Of a DNA stretch of 64,000 bases, positions 8,206 to 17,661 are shown piece by piece. Origin of the DNA: Verrucomicrobiia bacterium. Lineage in GTDB: Bacteria > Verrucomicrobiota > Verrucomicrobiia > Limisphaerales > UBA9464. Every line of letters begins with the position of its first letter. The first letter of the stretch is position 1. The translations under genes were made by a program, and so were the position numbers. The notes below the pieces were generated by a model, which saw nothing but the letters and a program-made list of their open reading frames with translations, searched no databases and was not told the DNA's origin. The DNA is taken from the NCBI GenBank assembly GCA_019634635.1, contig JAHCBB010000012.1, positions 62,001 to 126,000 on the forward strand, given 5' to 3'.

Positions 8206-11200
8206 ATGGCGAAACCAAAATCGTCACCCGCCGCCCCCGCCGGTTCCACCAGCCCGGCTCCGAAGCCCTCCCCCACACCGGCCTCCGAGGCCGCACCCGA
8301 GGTCCGCCGGCTGTTCCGTCCCGTGGACTGGATCACCTTCGCGGTTGTCACGGCGGTGATGCTCCTGACCTACCTGCTGACCATTGCACCGGACCTGACG
8401 CTTGAGGACTCCGGCGAACTGGCGGTGGGCTCCATGTACGCCGGCGTGCCCCATCCACCGGGCTATCCGCTTTGGACCCTTTACAGCTGGGCCTTCACCA
8501 AGCTCCTGCCGTTTTCCAGCATCGCGTGGCGGGTGGCCGTGTCGTCCGCCGTCGCCGCCGCGTTCGCGGCGGGCATCGTCGGCTTGATGGTGTCGCGGGG
8601 CAGCAGCCTGATCCTCGAGAGCATTGACCTGTTCAAGGACCTGTCCCGGCGATGGGAGAACCCTCAATGCTTTGTTTCCGGATTTGTCAGCGGCCTGCTG
8701 ATCGGATTCAACGGATTCATCTGGAGCCAGGCGGTGATCGTGGAGGTCTACACCCTGGCGGTGCTCACCCTGACGCTCACCCTCGTCCTGCTGATGCGCT
8801 GGAGCTACGCACCCAGCCAGCGTCGCTACCTCTACGCGGCGTTCTTCGTGTTCGGCCTTTGCTTCGCCAACCACCAGACCCTGATCGTGGGCGCGATGGG
8901 CATCGAGGTGCTGGTCGCGATGGCGGACCGGAAGCTCGGACGGGACCTGTTCCTCGGAAACGCCCTGATCTGGATGCTCGGGTTGCTGGCGCACTTCAGT
9001 GGCAAGATCCAGACGTTCACCCAAAACCCGTCCCTGCTGATCATCTTCAACCTCGTCGGCATGGGTTCCGCCCTTGCGGCCGGCTGGCTGGCGGTCCAGA
9101 CGGGAACCCTGGGCAACCGGCTTCACATTGCCGCCTTCTGCGGACTGTTCTGGTTCCTGGGCGCCCTGATTTATTTCTACATGCCGGTCGCCTCGATGAC
9201 CAACCCGCCCATGAACTGGGGCTATCCGCGGACTTGGGAGGGGTTCATCCATGCTTTCACACGCGGCCAGTACGAGAAAACCACCCCGACCAGCGACCCC
9301 GTCCTGCTCTTCCGGCAACTCTTCATGTACGCCGAGGGGGCCCGGGAGGAATTCAACTGGGCCAATCTCCTCATCGGACTCGTCCCCTTTGCCTTTTTGA
9401 TGCGCATGCAGCGCCGCGAACGCGGGTGGATCCTGGGGCTCAGTGCCATCTACCTCTGCCTCGCCGTGCTGCTCCTGATCCTGCTCAACCCGGGCGTGGA
9501 CAAACAGAACCGGGACCTGGTCAAGGTGTTCTTCACGACCTCCCACGTCCTGATCGCCCTGGGTGTCGGCTACGGCCTGTCGCTGATCGGTGCGATGATC
9601 CTGACCCAGTACGAACGCTACCGATTTCCGCTCCTGATGGGGGCCGCGGTGGCCAGCGCCTTCAATCTCTACGAGGTCGTGGGCACGTTCCATGAGACGG
9701 CCTTCACCATCCTCAGGACTGCCGCGCTGGTCAGCCTCGTCCTGTCCCTGTGCTTCCTTGCCCTGATCCTGATGCATCGAGAGCGCGCCCAACTGGCGCC
9801 GTTTCTCGCCCTCTTTGCCCTGATTCCGCTGGACTCCGCACTGTCCCATTGGGCGGACAATGAGCAGCGTCATCACTACTTCGGGTATTGGTTCGGGCAC
9901 GACATGTTTGAGCCGGGAATGGACACCCCGGTGGCGCCCGCACCGCGGAAGGAGGACGGCCAACCCGTCTATTCCTCGATGGCACAGGACACCATCCTGT
10001 TCGGGGGCACCGACCCGGGGCGGTTCGCCCCCACGTACATGATCTTCGCCGACAGCTTCACGCCGCCAAAGGACAAGCTGAATCCAAAGTTCGACCGGCG
10101 GGACGTGTACATCATCACCCAGAACGCCTTGGCGGACAACACGTACCTCGACTACATCCGGGCGCACTATCAGCGCAGCGCCCAGAAGGATCCCCCGTTC
10201 TTCCAGGGCATGCTGAACGACGCCCGGTCGGCATCGCGTGGACGGACCAACCTGCTCGCCCGGATGGCCGCCCCGCTGGACCGGTACCTCTCCCACCTGG
10301 GAGCGCGCATCGAAAAGCGGCGGCGTGCCGGAAGCTCGATGTTCCGTCCCGATGACTTCACCGACTTCCCCGCACTTCAATCGCGCCTGCGGTCCGGTGA
10401 CGACCCGCTTTCCGTTCACCTGCGCGATGCCCTCGGCGCCGAGGCCCTTGCCACGCCCGCCGACCTCGCGAGGGGCCTCAACCGGGTGATTGAAGGACCG
10501 TCCCTGCATGCCGTGCCCTCGAGATTCGAGGGGGTGGAACTGAGTCCGCGACTGCTTCGCTTTGCCCGGCAGGATCCACCAACCCCCAATCGGATCCGGC
10601 TCAATCGCGAACTCCTGGAGGCGGCGTACCCGGGATTGATCGCCACCAGCCTTGGCGGGCTCTATCCGGATCTGGAAATTCACATCCCAACGCCCGAGGA
10701 GGCGTCCCGCTCCTTCCAGGAGTACACCGCGGACGCCGCTCAACGGTACCCCAACCAACTGGACCCGGGCGAAGATGTCCGACTGCTTCCCGACGGCCGG
10801 GTCTCGGTGACCGGTCAGGTGGCGGTCATGGCGATCAACGGCCTGCTGACCAAGGTCATCTTTGACAAGAATCCGGACCACGAGTTTTACGTCGAGGAGA
10901 GCTTCCCGCTGAAGTGGATGCATCCCCACCTGGTGCCCTTCGGCATCATCATGAAGATCGAGCGCAACCCGGTGGACGAACTGTCCCCGGAAGTGCTGGC
11001 TGCGGACCATGAATTCTGGCGCCAGTACCTGAAGCGCTTCATCGGCGACTGGATCCAGTACGACACCCCGGTGTCGGAAGTGGCCGATTTTGCCATCCGC
11101 ACCTACCAGCGCCGGGATCTCCGCGACTTCAAGGGCGACCCGAAATTCGTCCGGGATCGTCAGGCCCAGAAGGCGTTCAGCAAGCTGCGCAACGCCCAGG

Positions 11201-11940
11201 GCAAGAGCATCTACGGCTGGCGCGCCCAGCGCGCGCTCGACAAGCCGGAGCTGCAGCAACTCTACCTGCGTGAGGCGGAATATGCCCTGAAACAGGCGTT
11301 CGCCCTGTGCCCGTACAGTCCCGAGACGGTGTTCAACTACGCCTCGCTGCTGGCGGGCATGGGACGCTACGACGATGCGGCGCGTGTCGCCGAGACCTGT
11401 GCCAGCTTTGATCCCGACAACCTCGGGGTTCGCGACCTGGTGATCCAGCTCCGCAACCTGCGGGACACCCGCCCGCCGGCGGCGCTCAATCTGAAGGATC
11501 TTCAGGAAACGGAGCGGCGCTTCCGCGCGGAACCCACCAACGCCGACCTGGGATTTCAACTGGCCTCCAGCTACCTGCAGGCCAACCGGAGCAACACCGC
11601 GATGGAGGTGCTGGATGCCCTTCTGACGAATCCGGCCAGCGACACCCGGACGTTGATCTCGCTCGCGCAAGCCTACCAGATGATCAATCGGATTGACAAG
11701 ATGGAGGACGCGCTGACGCGCTTCGCTCAAAAGTCCCCGGACAGCCCCGAGGCCTGGTTCGACCTGGCGGCGATCCTCGCCGCACAGGGCAAGCAGTTGG
11801 AGGCCCAGACCCACCTCACCACCGCGATCCGCCTCAACGATGCGCGGATGGCCCGCGATCCCAAAGCACGCAACCTGCGGGATCTTTTCCGCAATGATCC
11901 CCGGTTCGATACCGTGCGACCCTCGCTCCAACTGCCCTGA
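8206..11940 (+). CDS. DUF2723 multi-pass membrane protein with C-terminal TPR region
   Basis: 1244 residues. After a Pro/Ala/Ser-rich cytoplasmic tail (1-40), a DUF2723 module of about ten transmembrane helices runs to about residue 560. It has the family's opening loop LTLEDSGELAVGSMYAGVPH followed by PPGYPLWTL, the acidic first periplasmic loop typical of polyprenol-dependent glycosyltransferases. Residues about 560-1000 form a large soluble region. Residues about 1000-1240 contain TPR-like helices (NYASLLAGMGRYDDAARVAE, LASSYLQANRSNTAMEVLDA, WFDLAAILAAQGKQLEAQTH). DUF2723 proteins resemble eukaryotic TMEM260 O-mannosyltransferases, so transfer of sugar to secreted proteins is a reasonable inference. 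The gene stands alone, 42 nt downstream of the small membrane protein. Confidence 0.85.
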   Translation: MAKPKSSPAAPAGSTSPAPKPSPTPASEAAPEVRRLFRPVDWITFAVVTAVMLLTYLLTIAPDLTLEDSGELAVGSMYAGVPHPPGYPLWTLYSWAFTKLLPFSSIAWRVAVSSAVAAAFAAGIVGLMVSRGSSLILESIDLFKDLSRRWENPQCFVSGFVSGLLIGFNGFIWSQAVIVEVYTLAVLTLTLTLVLLMRWSYAPSQRRYLYAAFFVFGLCFANHQTLIVGAMGIEVLVAMADRKLGRDLFLGNALIWMLGLLAHFSGKIQTFTQNPSLLIIFNLVGMGSALAAGWLAVQTGTLGNRLHIAAFCGLFWFLGALIYFYMPVASMTNPPMNWGYPRTWEGFIHAFTRGQYEKTTPTSDPVLLFRQLFMYAEGAREEFNWANLLIGLVPFAFLMRMQRRERGWILGLSAIYLCLAVLLLILLNPGVDKQNRDLVKVFFTTSHVLIALGVGYGLSLIGAMILTQYERYRFPLLMGAAVASAFNLYEVVGTFHETAFTILRTAALVSLVLSLCFLALILMHRERAQLAPFLALFALIPLDSALSHWADNEQRHHYFGYWFGHDMFEPGMDTPVAPAPRKEDGQPVYSSMAQDTILFGGTDPGRFAPTYMIFADSFTPPKDKLNPKFDRRDVYIITQNALADNTYLDYIRAHYQRSAQKDPPFFQGMLNDARSASRGRTNLLARMAAPLDRYLSHLGARIEKRRRAGSSMFRPDDFTDFPALQSRLRSGDDPLSVHLRDALGAEALATPADLARGLNRVIEGPSLHAVPSRFEGVELSPRLLRFARQDPPTPNRIRLNRELLEAAYPGLIATSLGGLYPDLEIHIPTPEEASRSFQEYTADAAQRYPNQLDPGEDVRLLPDGRVSVTGQVAVMAINGLLTKVIFDKNPDHEFYVEESFPLKWMHPHLVPFGIIMKIERNPVDELSPEVLAADHEFWRQYLKRFIGDWIQYDTPVSEVADFAIRTYQRRDLRDFKGDPKFVRDRQAQKAFSKLRNAQGKSIYGWRAQRALDKPELQQLYLREAEYALKQAFALCPYSPETVFNYASLLAGMGRYDDAARVAETCASFDPDNLGVRDLVIQLRNLRDTRPPAALNLKDLQETERRFRAEPTNADLGFQLASSYLQANRSNTAMEVLDALLTNPASDTRTLISLAQAYQMINRIDKMEDALTRFAQKSPDSPEAWFDLAAILAAQGKQLEAQTHLTTAIRLNDARMARDPKARNLRDLFRNDPRFDTVRPSLQLP

Positions 11941-12000
11941 AACAGCCGCCGCCACCCGTACTGCGACGCGGAAGGATTCGGGATCGGCGAAACTCCATTC

Positions 12001-12681
12001 TTGGCGAGGGACCCGCCGGAACCCTACAACCCGCGGGTGGCCCTTGCCGCCTACCTGCTGACCGCGCTGATCGCGTACGTCATCGGGTCCGTGCCGACCG
12101 GTTATCTGGTGGCGCGGGCCCGGGGAGTGGACATCCGGGCCCACGGCTCCGGAAACATCGGCGCCACCAATGTGTTGAGGGTCCTCGGCAAGCCGGCAGG
12201 AATTTTTGTGCTGGTCGCGGATGCGCTCAAGGGCGCGGCGGCGGTGCTGCTGGCACCCGGAGTGTTCGGGGACTGGGTCAGCCCCGAGGAAGTTCGACTG
12301 TACCTCCCTCTCGTCTCAGGGATCGGAGCGATCCTTGGGCACACCTACACCTTCTGGCTGCGCTTCCAGGGGGGAAAGGGGGTGGCGACGTCGGCGGGAG
12401 TGCTGGCCGCACTGGTTCCGGTGGCGTTCCTCATTACCCTGGCGACCTGGATTCTGGTGATCGCGGTCAGTCGTTACGTCTCACTCGGCAGCCTGGTGGC
12501 CGCCGTGGTCCTGCCATTCGCCACCGCCTTCACGGGCGCCCATTGGCCGCGGGTGGCGCTCACCGCGACCATCGGATTGCTCGTGATCTGGCGTCACCGC
12601 GGTAATCTGCAGCGACTGCGGGCCGGCACCGAGCGCCGCCTGGGATCCCCGGCCCCTGCGAATCCCGTTCCCCCACCATGA
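12001..12681 (+). CDS. plsY: acyl-phosphate:glycerol-3-phosphate acyltransferase PlsY
   Basis: 226 residues. PlsY transfers an acyl group from acyl-phosphate to glycerol-3-phosphate, the first committed step of phospholipid synthesis, in the inner membrane. The PlsY motifs are present: GSGNIGATNVLRVLGKPAG near residues 48-66 and LGHTYTFWLRFQGGKGVATS near 113-132. Five or so hydrophobic helices surround them. The frame opens with TTG at 12001; a GTG at 12037, directly before the first helix, is an equally good start. The stop overlaps the gpsA ATG by 4 nt, and GpsA makes the PlsY substrate, so the pair forms a metabolic operon. Confidence 0.93.
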   Translation: MARDPPEPYNPRVALAAYLLTALIAYVIGSVPTGYLVARARGVDIRAHGSGNIGATNVLRVLGKPAGIFVLVADALKGAAAVLLAPGVFGDWVSPEEVRLYLPLVSGIGAILGHTYTFWLRFQGGKGVATSAGVLAALVPVAFLITLATWILVIAVSRYVSLGSLVAAVVLPFATAFTGAHWPRVALTATIGLLVIWRHRGNLQRLRAGTERRLGSPAPANPVPPP

Positions 12682-13658
12682 ACCTCACCATCGTCGGCGC
12701 CGGCGCCTGGGGCACTGCCCTCGGCCTCGTCCTTCATCAAAACCGTCACCAGATCACCCTCTGGGGACACGATCCGGACCACCTCGCCGAGGCGGCAAGC
12801 GCCCACGAAAACCGCCGGTACCTTCCCGGCGTGCCCCTGCCGCCCGATTGGCGGTTCGAAGCCAACCTGGCATCCGCTTTGCGCGAGGCCGAAGGGGTCA
12901 TCCTCTCCGTGCCCTCCCGGGTGTTCCGCGATATTGCCAGCCATCTCGGTGGCTTCGAGGGCTTTGTCGTCAGCACCACCAAGGGTTTGGAACATTCCAC
13001 AGGGCTGACGATGTCCGGTATCCTCGCGGAAACCGCCCCCCGGGCCCGCACAGCGGCGCTGTCCGGACCCTCCCTCGCCGCCGAGGTCGCCCGCAACGCC
13101 CCAACCGCGGTCGTGGTGGCCAGCGCCGATCGGGATCTCGGACTGCAGGTCCAGGCGCTGTTCCACCGGCCGACGTTCCGCGTCTATACCAGTCCGGACG
13201 TGATCGGCGTGGAGCTTGGCGGGGCGCTCAAGAACGTCATCGCCATCGCTGCAGGTGCCTGCGACGGGTTCAATTTCGGCGATAACTCGAAAGCCGCACT
13301 CGTGACTCGCGGACTCTCGGAAATGACCCGCATTGGCATCGCCTGCGGCGCCCGTCCCGAGACCTTTGCCGGCCTCAGTGGCATGGGCGATCTCACGGTC
13401 ACCTGCTTCAGCAAGCTCAGTCGCAACCGGAGTTTCGGCGAATCCCTCTGCAAAGGCGTCCCTCCGGAGGAACTCCTCTCGCGACACCCTGCCGTCGTCG
13501 AAGGCTACCCGACGACCCGCAGCGCGCACGCCCTCGCCGGCCGTCTGGGACTGTCCGCGCCCATCACGGCCGAGATCCACGCCGCGCTCTTCGAGGGCAA
13601 GCACCCCCAGCAGGCGGTGGCGGACATCCTGGGACGAGGCTCGAGGGAGGAACACTGA
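12678..13658 (+). CDS. gpsA: NAD(P)+ glycerol-3-phosphate dehydrogenase
   Basis: 326 residues, the family length. It reduces dihydroxyacetone phosphate to sn-glycerol-3-phosphate for phospholipid synthesis. The N-terminal Rossmann motif is GAGAWGTALGLVLHQNRHQI. The substrate-binding region has LSGPSLAAEVARNAPTAVVV and the catalytic lysine in ELGGALKNVIAIAAGACDGF, with LVTRGLSEMTRIGIACGARP and FAGLSGMGDLTVTCFSKLSR further on. It overlaps plsY by 4 nt (ATGA), and thrB follows 6 nt later. Confidence 0.96.
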   Translation: MNLTIVGAGAWGTALGLVLHQNRHQITLWGHDPDHLAEAASAHENRRYLPGVPLPPDWRFEANLASALREAEGVILSVPSRVFRDIASHLGGFEGFVVSTTKGLEHSTGLTMSGILAETAPRARTAALSGPSLAAEVARNAPTAVVVASADRDLGLQVQALFHRPTFRVYTSPDVIGVELGGALKNVIAIAAGACDGFNFGDNSKAALVTRGLSEMTRIGIACGARPETFAGLSGMGDLTVTCFSKLSRNRSFGESLCKGVPPEELLSRHPAVVEGYPTTRSAHALAGRLGLSAPITAEIHAALFEGKHPQQAVADILGRGSREEH

Positions 13659-13664
13659 GGTCCC

Positions 13665-14585
13665 ATGTCCGCAGGTCACCCCCAACTCCGGTCCCATGCC
13701 CGCACCTGCGCCACGGTGCGCGTCCCCGCCACCACGGCCAACCTCGGGCCCGGCTTCGACACCCTGGGCATCGCCCTCCGCCTCTACAACCGGGCCACCG
13801 TCGTCCGCACCCCGGTTCGAGGCGTGACGCTCGAATCCCCAATGGACTACGGCGCAAAGGCCGCCGCCACCGCGATGCTGGCGGAGGCGGCCCGCTCGTT
13901 TTTCCGGGCGACGGGCGAACGTCCCTTCGGGATCACGGTGCGCCTGGAGGGCGATGTACCCATCGCCCGCGGCCTGGGATCCAGTGTCACCGCCCGGCTG
14001 GGTTGCCTCGGCGCCCTGAACCGGCTTTGCGACGATCCACTCGACCAGGACGGCCTGTTCCAGCTCGTGACCGACCTTGAGGGGCATCCGGACAACGCCG
14101 CTCCCGCGGTCTTCGGCGGGTTCACGGCTTCAGGACTGGTCGGAAACCGGGCACGCACCGTGCGGTTTCCCGTCAATCCACGCGTCCGGTTCATCACGCT
14201 CATTCCGCGCTTCGAGATCAGCACCTCCATGGCCCGAACGTTGGTGCCCGGATCCTTCTCCAAGGCCGACACCGTCCACAACCTGACCCGCGTTGCCCTC
14301 ATCACCGCGGCCTTCGCCAGCGGACGACTCGATCAGCTCCGGGGGTGCTTCGACGACCGGATCCATCAACCCTATCGCCAGCAGTTGATTCCGGCGCTTG
14401 GAAAGGTGATCCGCGCGGGTGAACGCGCCGGCGCCCTCGGGGGATGGCTGAGCGGCAGCGGGTCCACCATCATCTGCCTGACCGTTGAGCGCCCGGACGC
14501 CATCGCCCGGGCGATGCACCGGGCCCTGCCGGATTCCGAGGTGCGTGTGTTGACCGCGGACCCCCACGGGCTGGCGCCGGTTTGA
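13665..14585 (+). CDS. thrB: homoserine kinase (GHMP family)
   Basis: 306 residues. It phosphorylates homoserine in threonine synthesis. GHMP motif 1 is VRVPATTANLGPGFDTLGIA (residues about 18-37), motif 2 is the ATP loop PIARGLGSSVTARLGCLGAL (about 99-118), and motif 3 is the glycine-rich GALGGWLSGSGSTIICLTV near 255. It is 6 nt after gpsA, so it may be co-transcribed, though the pathways are unrelated. It converges with ispH 24 nt away. Confidence 0.95.
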   Translation: MSAGHPQLRSHARTCATVRVPATTANLGPGFDTLGIALRLYNRATVVRTPVRGVTLESPMDYGAKAAATAMLAEAARSFFRATGERPFGITVRLEGDVPIARGLGSSVTARLGCLGALNRLCDDPLDQDGLFQLVTDLEGHPDNAAPAVFGGFTASGLVGNRARTVRFPVNPRVRFITLIPRFEISTSMARTLVPGSFSKADTVHNLTRVALITAAFASGRLDQLRGCFDDRIHQPYRQQLIPALGKVIRAGERAGALGGWLSGSGSTIICLTVERPDAIARAMHRALPDSEVRVLTADPHGLAPV

Positions 14586-14608
14586 ACCGGGGGGCTCCGG
14601 AGGGAGGC

Positions 14609-15853
14609 TCAATCCCGGAGCACCGCCGCCACATCGAGTCCACGAAGATCAAACAGCCGGCGGATGGTGTCCTCGATCAGGTTGTTGGGACAGCTGGCCC
14701 CGGCCGTGATGCCCACGGTGACCGGGCGTCCTGCGGGCAGCCAGTCCCGGGTCTCCAGTTCCTGGTTGATGTGCTGGTTCCAGTGCCGGATCAGGGCTCC
14801 GGACTCCATCTTGGCCGCATTCTTGATGAAGAAGGTGGGCAAGACCTTTTCACCCATCTCCGCGAGATGGGACGTGTTGGAGGAATTGTAGCCGCCAACG
14901 ACGATCAGCAGGTCCATCGGCTCCTTGAGCATTTTCTCCAGGGCGTCCTGCCGGTCCTGGGTGGCACCACAGATGGTGTCAAAGACCCGGAAATGGTCTC
15001 CAAGGCTTTCGATGCCAAACTTGGACTCCATCGCCGCCCGGAACCGGCGTTGCACTTCCTCGGTTTCCCCCCGCAGCATCGTGGTCTGATTGGCAACGCC
15101 GACCGCCTGGAGGTGGATTTCGGGATCGAAACCCGGAGAATGAGCCCCGCGGAACTTCGCGAGAAATTCATCCTTGTCGCCGCCCTCCAGAATGTAGCGG
15201 CACACGTAGTCGGTCTCGCACAGGTCGAAGACCACGAGATAATGACCGGTGCCGTAGGCGGTCGCCTGGGAGGTCGTGGCCTTGGTCTCCTCGTGCTTGG
15301 CCTTGCCGTGGATGATGCTCGTCACCCCGTCCTTGCTGTACTGCCGGACCCGCTTCCAGACGCTCATCACGTCCCCGCAGGTGGTGTCCACCATCTGGCA
15401 TCCAATCGCCTCCAGCTTGCGCCGCGTCGCCACCTCGGTCCCAAAGGCCGGAATCAACACCACGTCCTCCCCCGAAAGCTGCAGCCGGGCCAGTTCCTCA
15501 TCGGTCGGCTTGGGGGAGATGCTCACGATGCCCATGCCGCGGATCTGGTCGTTGACCTCCGGGTTGTGGATGATTTCTCCGAGGAGGAAGATGCGCGCGG
15601 GATTGGGGAACACCTTCCGGGCCGCGTAGGCCAGATCAATCGCCCGCTCGACCCCGTAGCAGAATCCGAATTCCTTTGCGAGCTTGATGGTCAGCCCGTC
15701 ATGAGTGATGCGGCCGCCGTTGGCGCGGAGCCGCTCCACCAGTTCGCTGCGGTAGTGCGCCACCACCTGCGCGGAGACCGCCTGCATCACGTCGGGACGA
15801 CGCAGGTTGACCTTTCGAGCCGGGGGCGCGGGGGGTGCCGGGAACGTGGACAT
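14609..15853 (-). CDS. ispH: 4-hydroxy-3-methylbut-2-enyl diphosphate reductase (long form)
   Basis: 414 residues, against about 316 in E. coli. It is the last enzyme of the MEP isoprenoid pathway and produces IPP and DMAPP. The three cysteines that hold the Fe-S cluster are visible at C65 (EFGFCYGVERAI), C159 (MVDTTCGDVMS) and near 386 (TAGASCPNNLIEDT). The length and sequence style match the longer form found in cyanobacteria and plants, with an N-terminal extension and an insertion. It is alone on the minus strand; argF lies 68 nt upstream. Confidence 0.95.
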   Translation of the reverse strand: MSTFPAPPAPPARKVNLRRPDVMQAVSAQVVAHYRSELVERLRANGGRITHDGLTIKLAKEFGFCYGVERAIDLAYAARKVFPNPARIFLLGEIIHNPEVNDQIRGMGIVSISPKPTDEELARLQLSGEDVVLIPAFGTEVATRRKLEAIGCQMVDTTCGDVMSVWKRVRQYSKDGVTSIIHGKAKHEETKATTSQATAYGTGHYLVVFDLCETDYVCRYILEGGDKDEFLAKFRGAHSPGFDPEIHLQAVGVANQTTMLRGETEEVQRRFRAAMESKFGIESLGDHFRVFDTICGATQDRQDALEKMLKEPMDLLIVVGGYNSSNTSHLAEMGEKVLPTFFIKNAAKMESGALIRHWNQHINQELETRDWLPAGRPVTVGITAGASCPNNLIEDTIRRLFDLRGLDVAAVLRD

Positions 15854-15921
15854 GGCAGCGGAAGACTAGGGGGAGCTTGGAAGAATGGAAGCGGATCCCC
15901 TCCCCGGGCAGGCCATCCGCT

Positions 15922-16884
15922 TCAGGAGCGGAGCCAGTCCAGGATCGCCTTTTGCGTGTGCAGCCGGTTCTCCGCCTGGGTGAAGATCGTGCCGGCATGC
16001 GCCTCGAGGGTCGCGGCGTCAATTTCCCTGCCCCGATAGGCCGGCAAACAATGCATGACGAGGACCCCGGGCCGGGCCCGCGACACCAGGGCCTCGTTGA
16101 TCTGGTAGTGCGCAAGGTCCTTGAGGCGCCGGGCCGCCTCGGCCTCCTTGCCCATGGAAACCCAGACGTCGGTGTACAACAGGTCCGCTCCCTGGGCCGC
16201 CCACTCCAGATCAGGCGTGCACACCACCGTGGCCCCGTTGGGGAAGTACCAGGTGCGGGCGTTGCCGGGAGCCCCCGAGAGCGCCGGGCCGGACCGGCCC
16301 CCGGCACGTTCGAGCAGCGATCCCGCCGGCTGGTAGGCCTCCGGGGCGGCCAGCCTCAACTCAAATCCCAGGCGCGCCGCCGCAAAAATCCAGCTGGCCG
16401 GGACATTGCAGGCGGCGTCCCCCACAAACGTCACCTGGCGCCCGGCGACCGGAGCCCCTGACAACTCCTGAAAGGTGTAGAGATCGGTGAGGATCTGGCA
16501 CGGATGCTCGGCGTCCGTGAGGGCATTGATCGTCGGTATGCCCGAAAATTCGGCAAACTCCTCGACATCCTGCTGCGCGTACGTGCGCACCACCGCCCCG
16601 TGAACCATGCGACCAAGGACCCTCGCGGTATCCCGGATCGGCTCGCCACGCCCCAATTGGATCTCGGACGCGTTCAGGAAGATCACGCCGGCACCCAACT
16701 CGCGAAGCCCCACCTCAAAACTCACGCGCGTGCGCGTGGACGACTTGCTGAACAGCATCGCCCAGGTCTGCCCGGCGAGCGGGCGCCCATGCGCCGTGCG
16801 GCTTCGCTTGAACGCGGGGACGCGTGCGATGATGGACTCGATCGCCTCGCGGGACAGGGATTCCAGGCTCAACAGATGTTTCAT
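15922..16884 (-). CDS. argF: ornithine carbamoyltransferase
   Basis: 320 residues from the ATG at 16884. It makes citrulline from ornithine and carbamoyl phosphate in arginine synthesis. The carbamoyl-phosphate site is SKSSTRTRVSFEVGLRELGA. HPCQILTDLYTF, DVWVSMGKEAEA and the ornithine-site HCLPAYRGREI are all present. The open frame extends 12 codons further to 16920 but conservation begins at MKHLLSLESLSREAIES. About 20 residues are inserted near 190-215 (Gly/Ala/Pro-rich) relative to the usual family. Confidence 0.96.
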   Translation of the reverse strand: MKHLLSLESLSREAIESIIARVPAFKRSRTAHGRPLAGQTWAMLFSKSSTRTRVSFEVGLRELGAGVIFLNASEIQLGRGEPIRDTARVLGRMVHGAVVRTYAQQDVEEFAEFSGIPTINALTDAEHPCQILTDLYTFQELSGAPVAGRQVTFVGDAACNVPASWIFAAARLGFELRLAAPEAYQPAGSLLERAGGRSGPALSGAPGNARTWYFPNGATVVCTPDLEWAAQGADLLYTDVWVSMGKEAEAARRLKDLAHYQINEALVSRARPGVLVMHCLPAYRGREIDAATLEAHAGTIFTQAENRLHTQKAILDWLRS

Positions 16885-16977
16885 CAGGCAACGCTTCGGA
16901 GGAGCAGGCCAAAGGGGCATCGTGACGGAGCGTCCTTGCGTTTGTGAACAGAAAAAGCGCCATCTTCGGCCACGGGG

Positions 16978-17646
16978 TCACGATGCCGTGACGTCGGAGC
17001 CGCGCTCCGCGGCGACCGCGTCCAGAAACCGGCGCATCTTTCCCGCGTCCTTGCGGCCCGGCGCCCGTTCGACCCCGCTCGACACATCCACTGCAAAGGG
17101 GCGCACCTGCCGGATTGCCCGGGCCACGTTCGCCGGATCGAGGCCTCCGGCCAGGATCAGAGGGATTCCAAACTCGTGCGCACGCGCTCCGAGATCCCAA
17201 TCGAACCGCGCCCCCGTGCCGCCGTGAACGCCCGGCACCCAGGCGTCCAGCAGGATGGCATCCACCGATCCGCGGTATCCCGCAACCAGCCCCAACGTCT
17301 CCGCCCCCCGAACCCGCAGCGCCTTGATCACCCGGAACCGGCCCCGGAACGCCCCACAGTAGTCCGGGGATTCGGCACCATGAAACTGGACCGTGTCGAG
17401 GCCCGATTCGAGGAGGATCCCCCGCGCGACGTCCGCGGCCGCATCCACAAAGAGTCCGACACGCGCGACGAATGGGGGCAGGGATTGCGCCATGGACGCC
17501 ACGGACGCCACCGACACCTGGCGCGGCGACCCGGCGGCAAAGACAAACCCGAGCGCATCAGCACCCGCGGAGACCGCGGCGCACGCGTCGCCCGGATCCG
17601 TCAGACCGCAGATCTTCACCCGCGTTCGCGCCTCGGAGGCTTCCAT
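16978..17646 (-). CDS. trpF: phosphoribosylanthranilate isomerase
   Basis: 222 residues. It performs the Amadori rearrangement in tryptophan synthesis. Motifs of the (beta/alpha)8 enzyme: the catalytic cysteine in VKICGLTDPGDACAAVSAGA, LDTVQFHGAESPDYCGAF, ILAGGLDPANVARAIRQVRP and the phosphate-binding FAVDVSSGVERAPGRKD. The start is the ATG at 17646; a GTG immediately before it (17649) would add one residue. It follows nadA by 15 nt. No other trp gene is in the window. Confidence 0.96.
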   Translation of the reverse strand: MEASEARTRVKICGLTDPGDACAAVSAGADALGFVFAAGSPRQVSVASVASMAQSLPPFVARVGLFVDAAADVARGILLESGLDTVQFHGAESPDYCGAFRGRFRVIKALRVRGAETLGLVAGYRGSVDAILLDAWVPGVHGGTGARFDWDLGARAHEFGIPLILAGGLDPANVARAIRQVRPFAVDVSSGVERAPGRKDAGKMRRFLDAVAAERGSDVTAS

Positions 17647-17661
17647 CACCCGTGGTTGAGC

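Noticed and set aside
8224..12144. 1306-codon open frame on the minus strand
   Set aside because: It lies antisense over the DUF2723-TPR gene. The product is Gly/Glu/His/Arg-rich with no family match, as expected for a shadow frame in GC-rich DNA.
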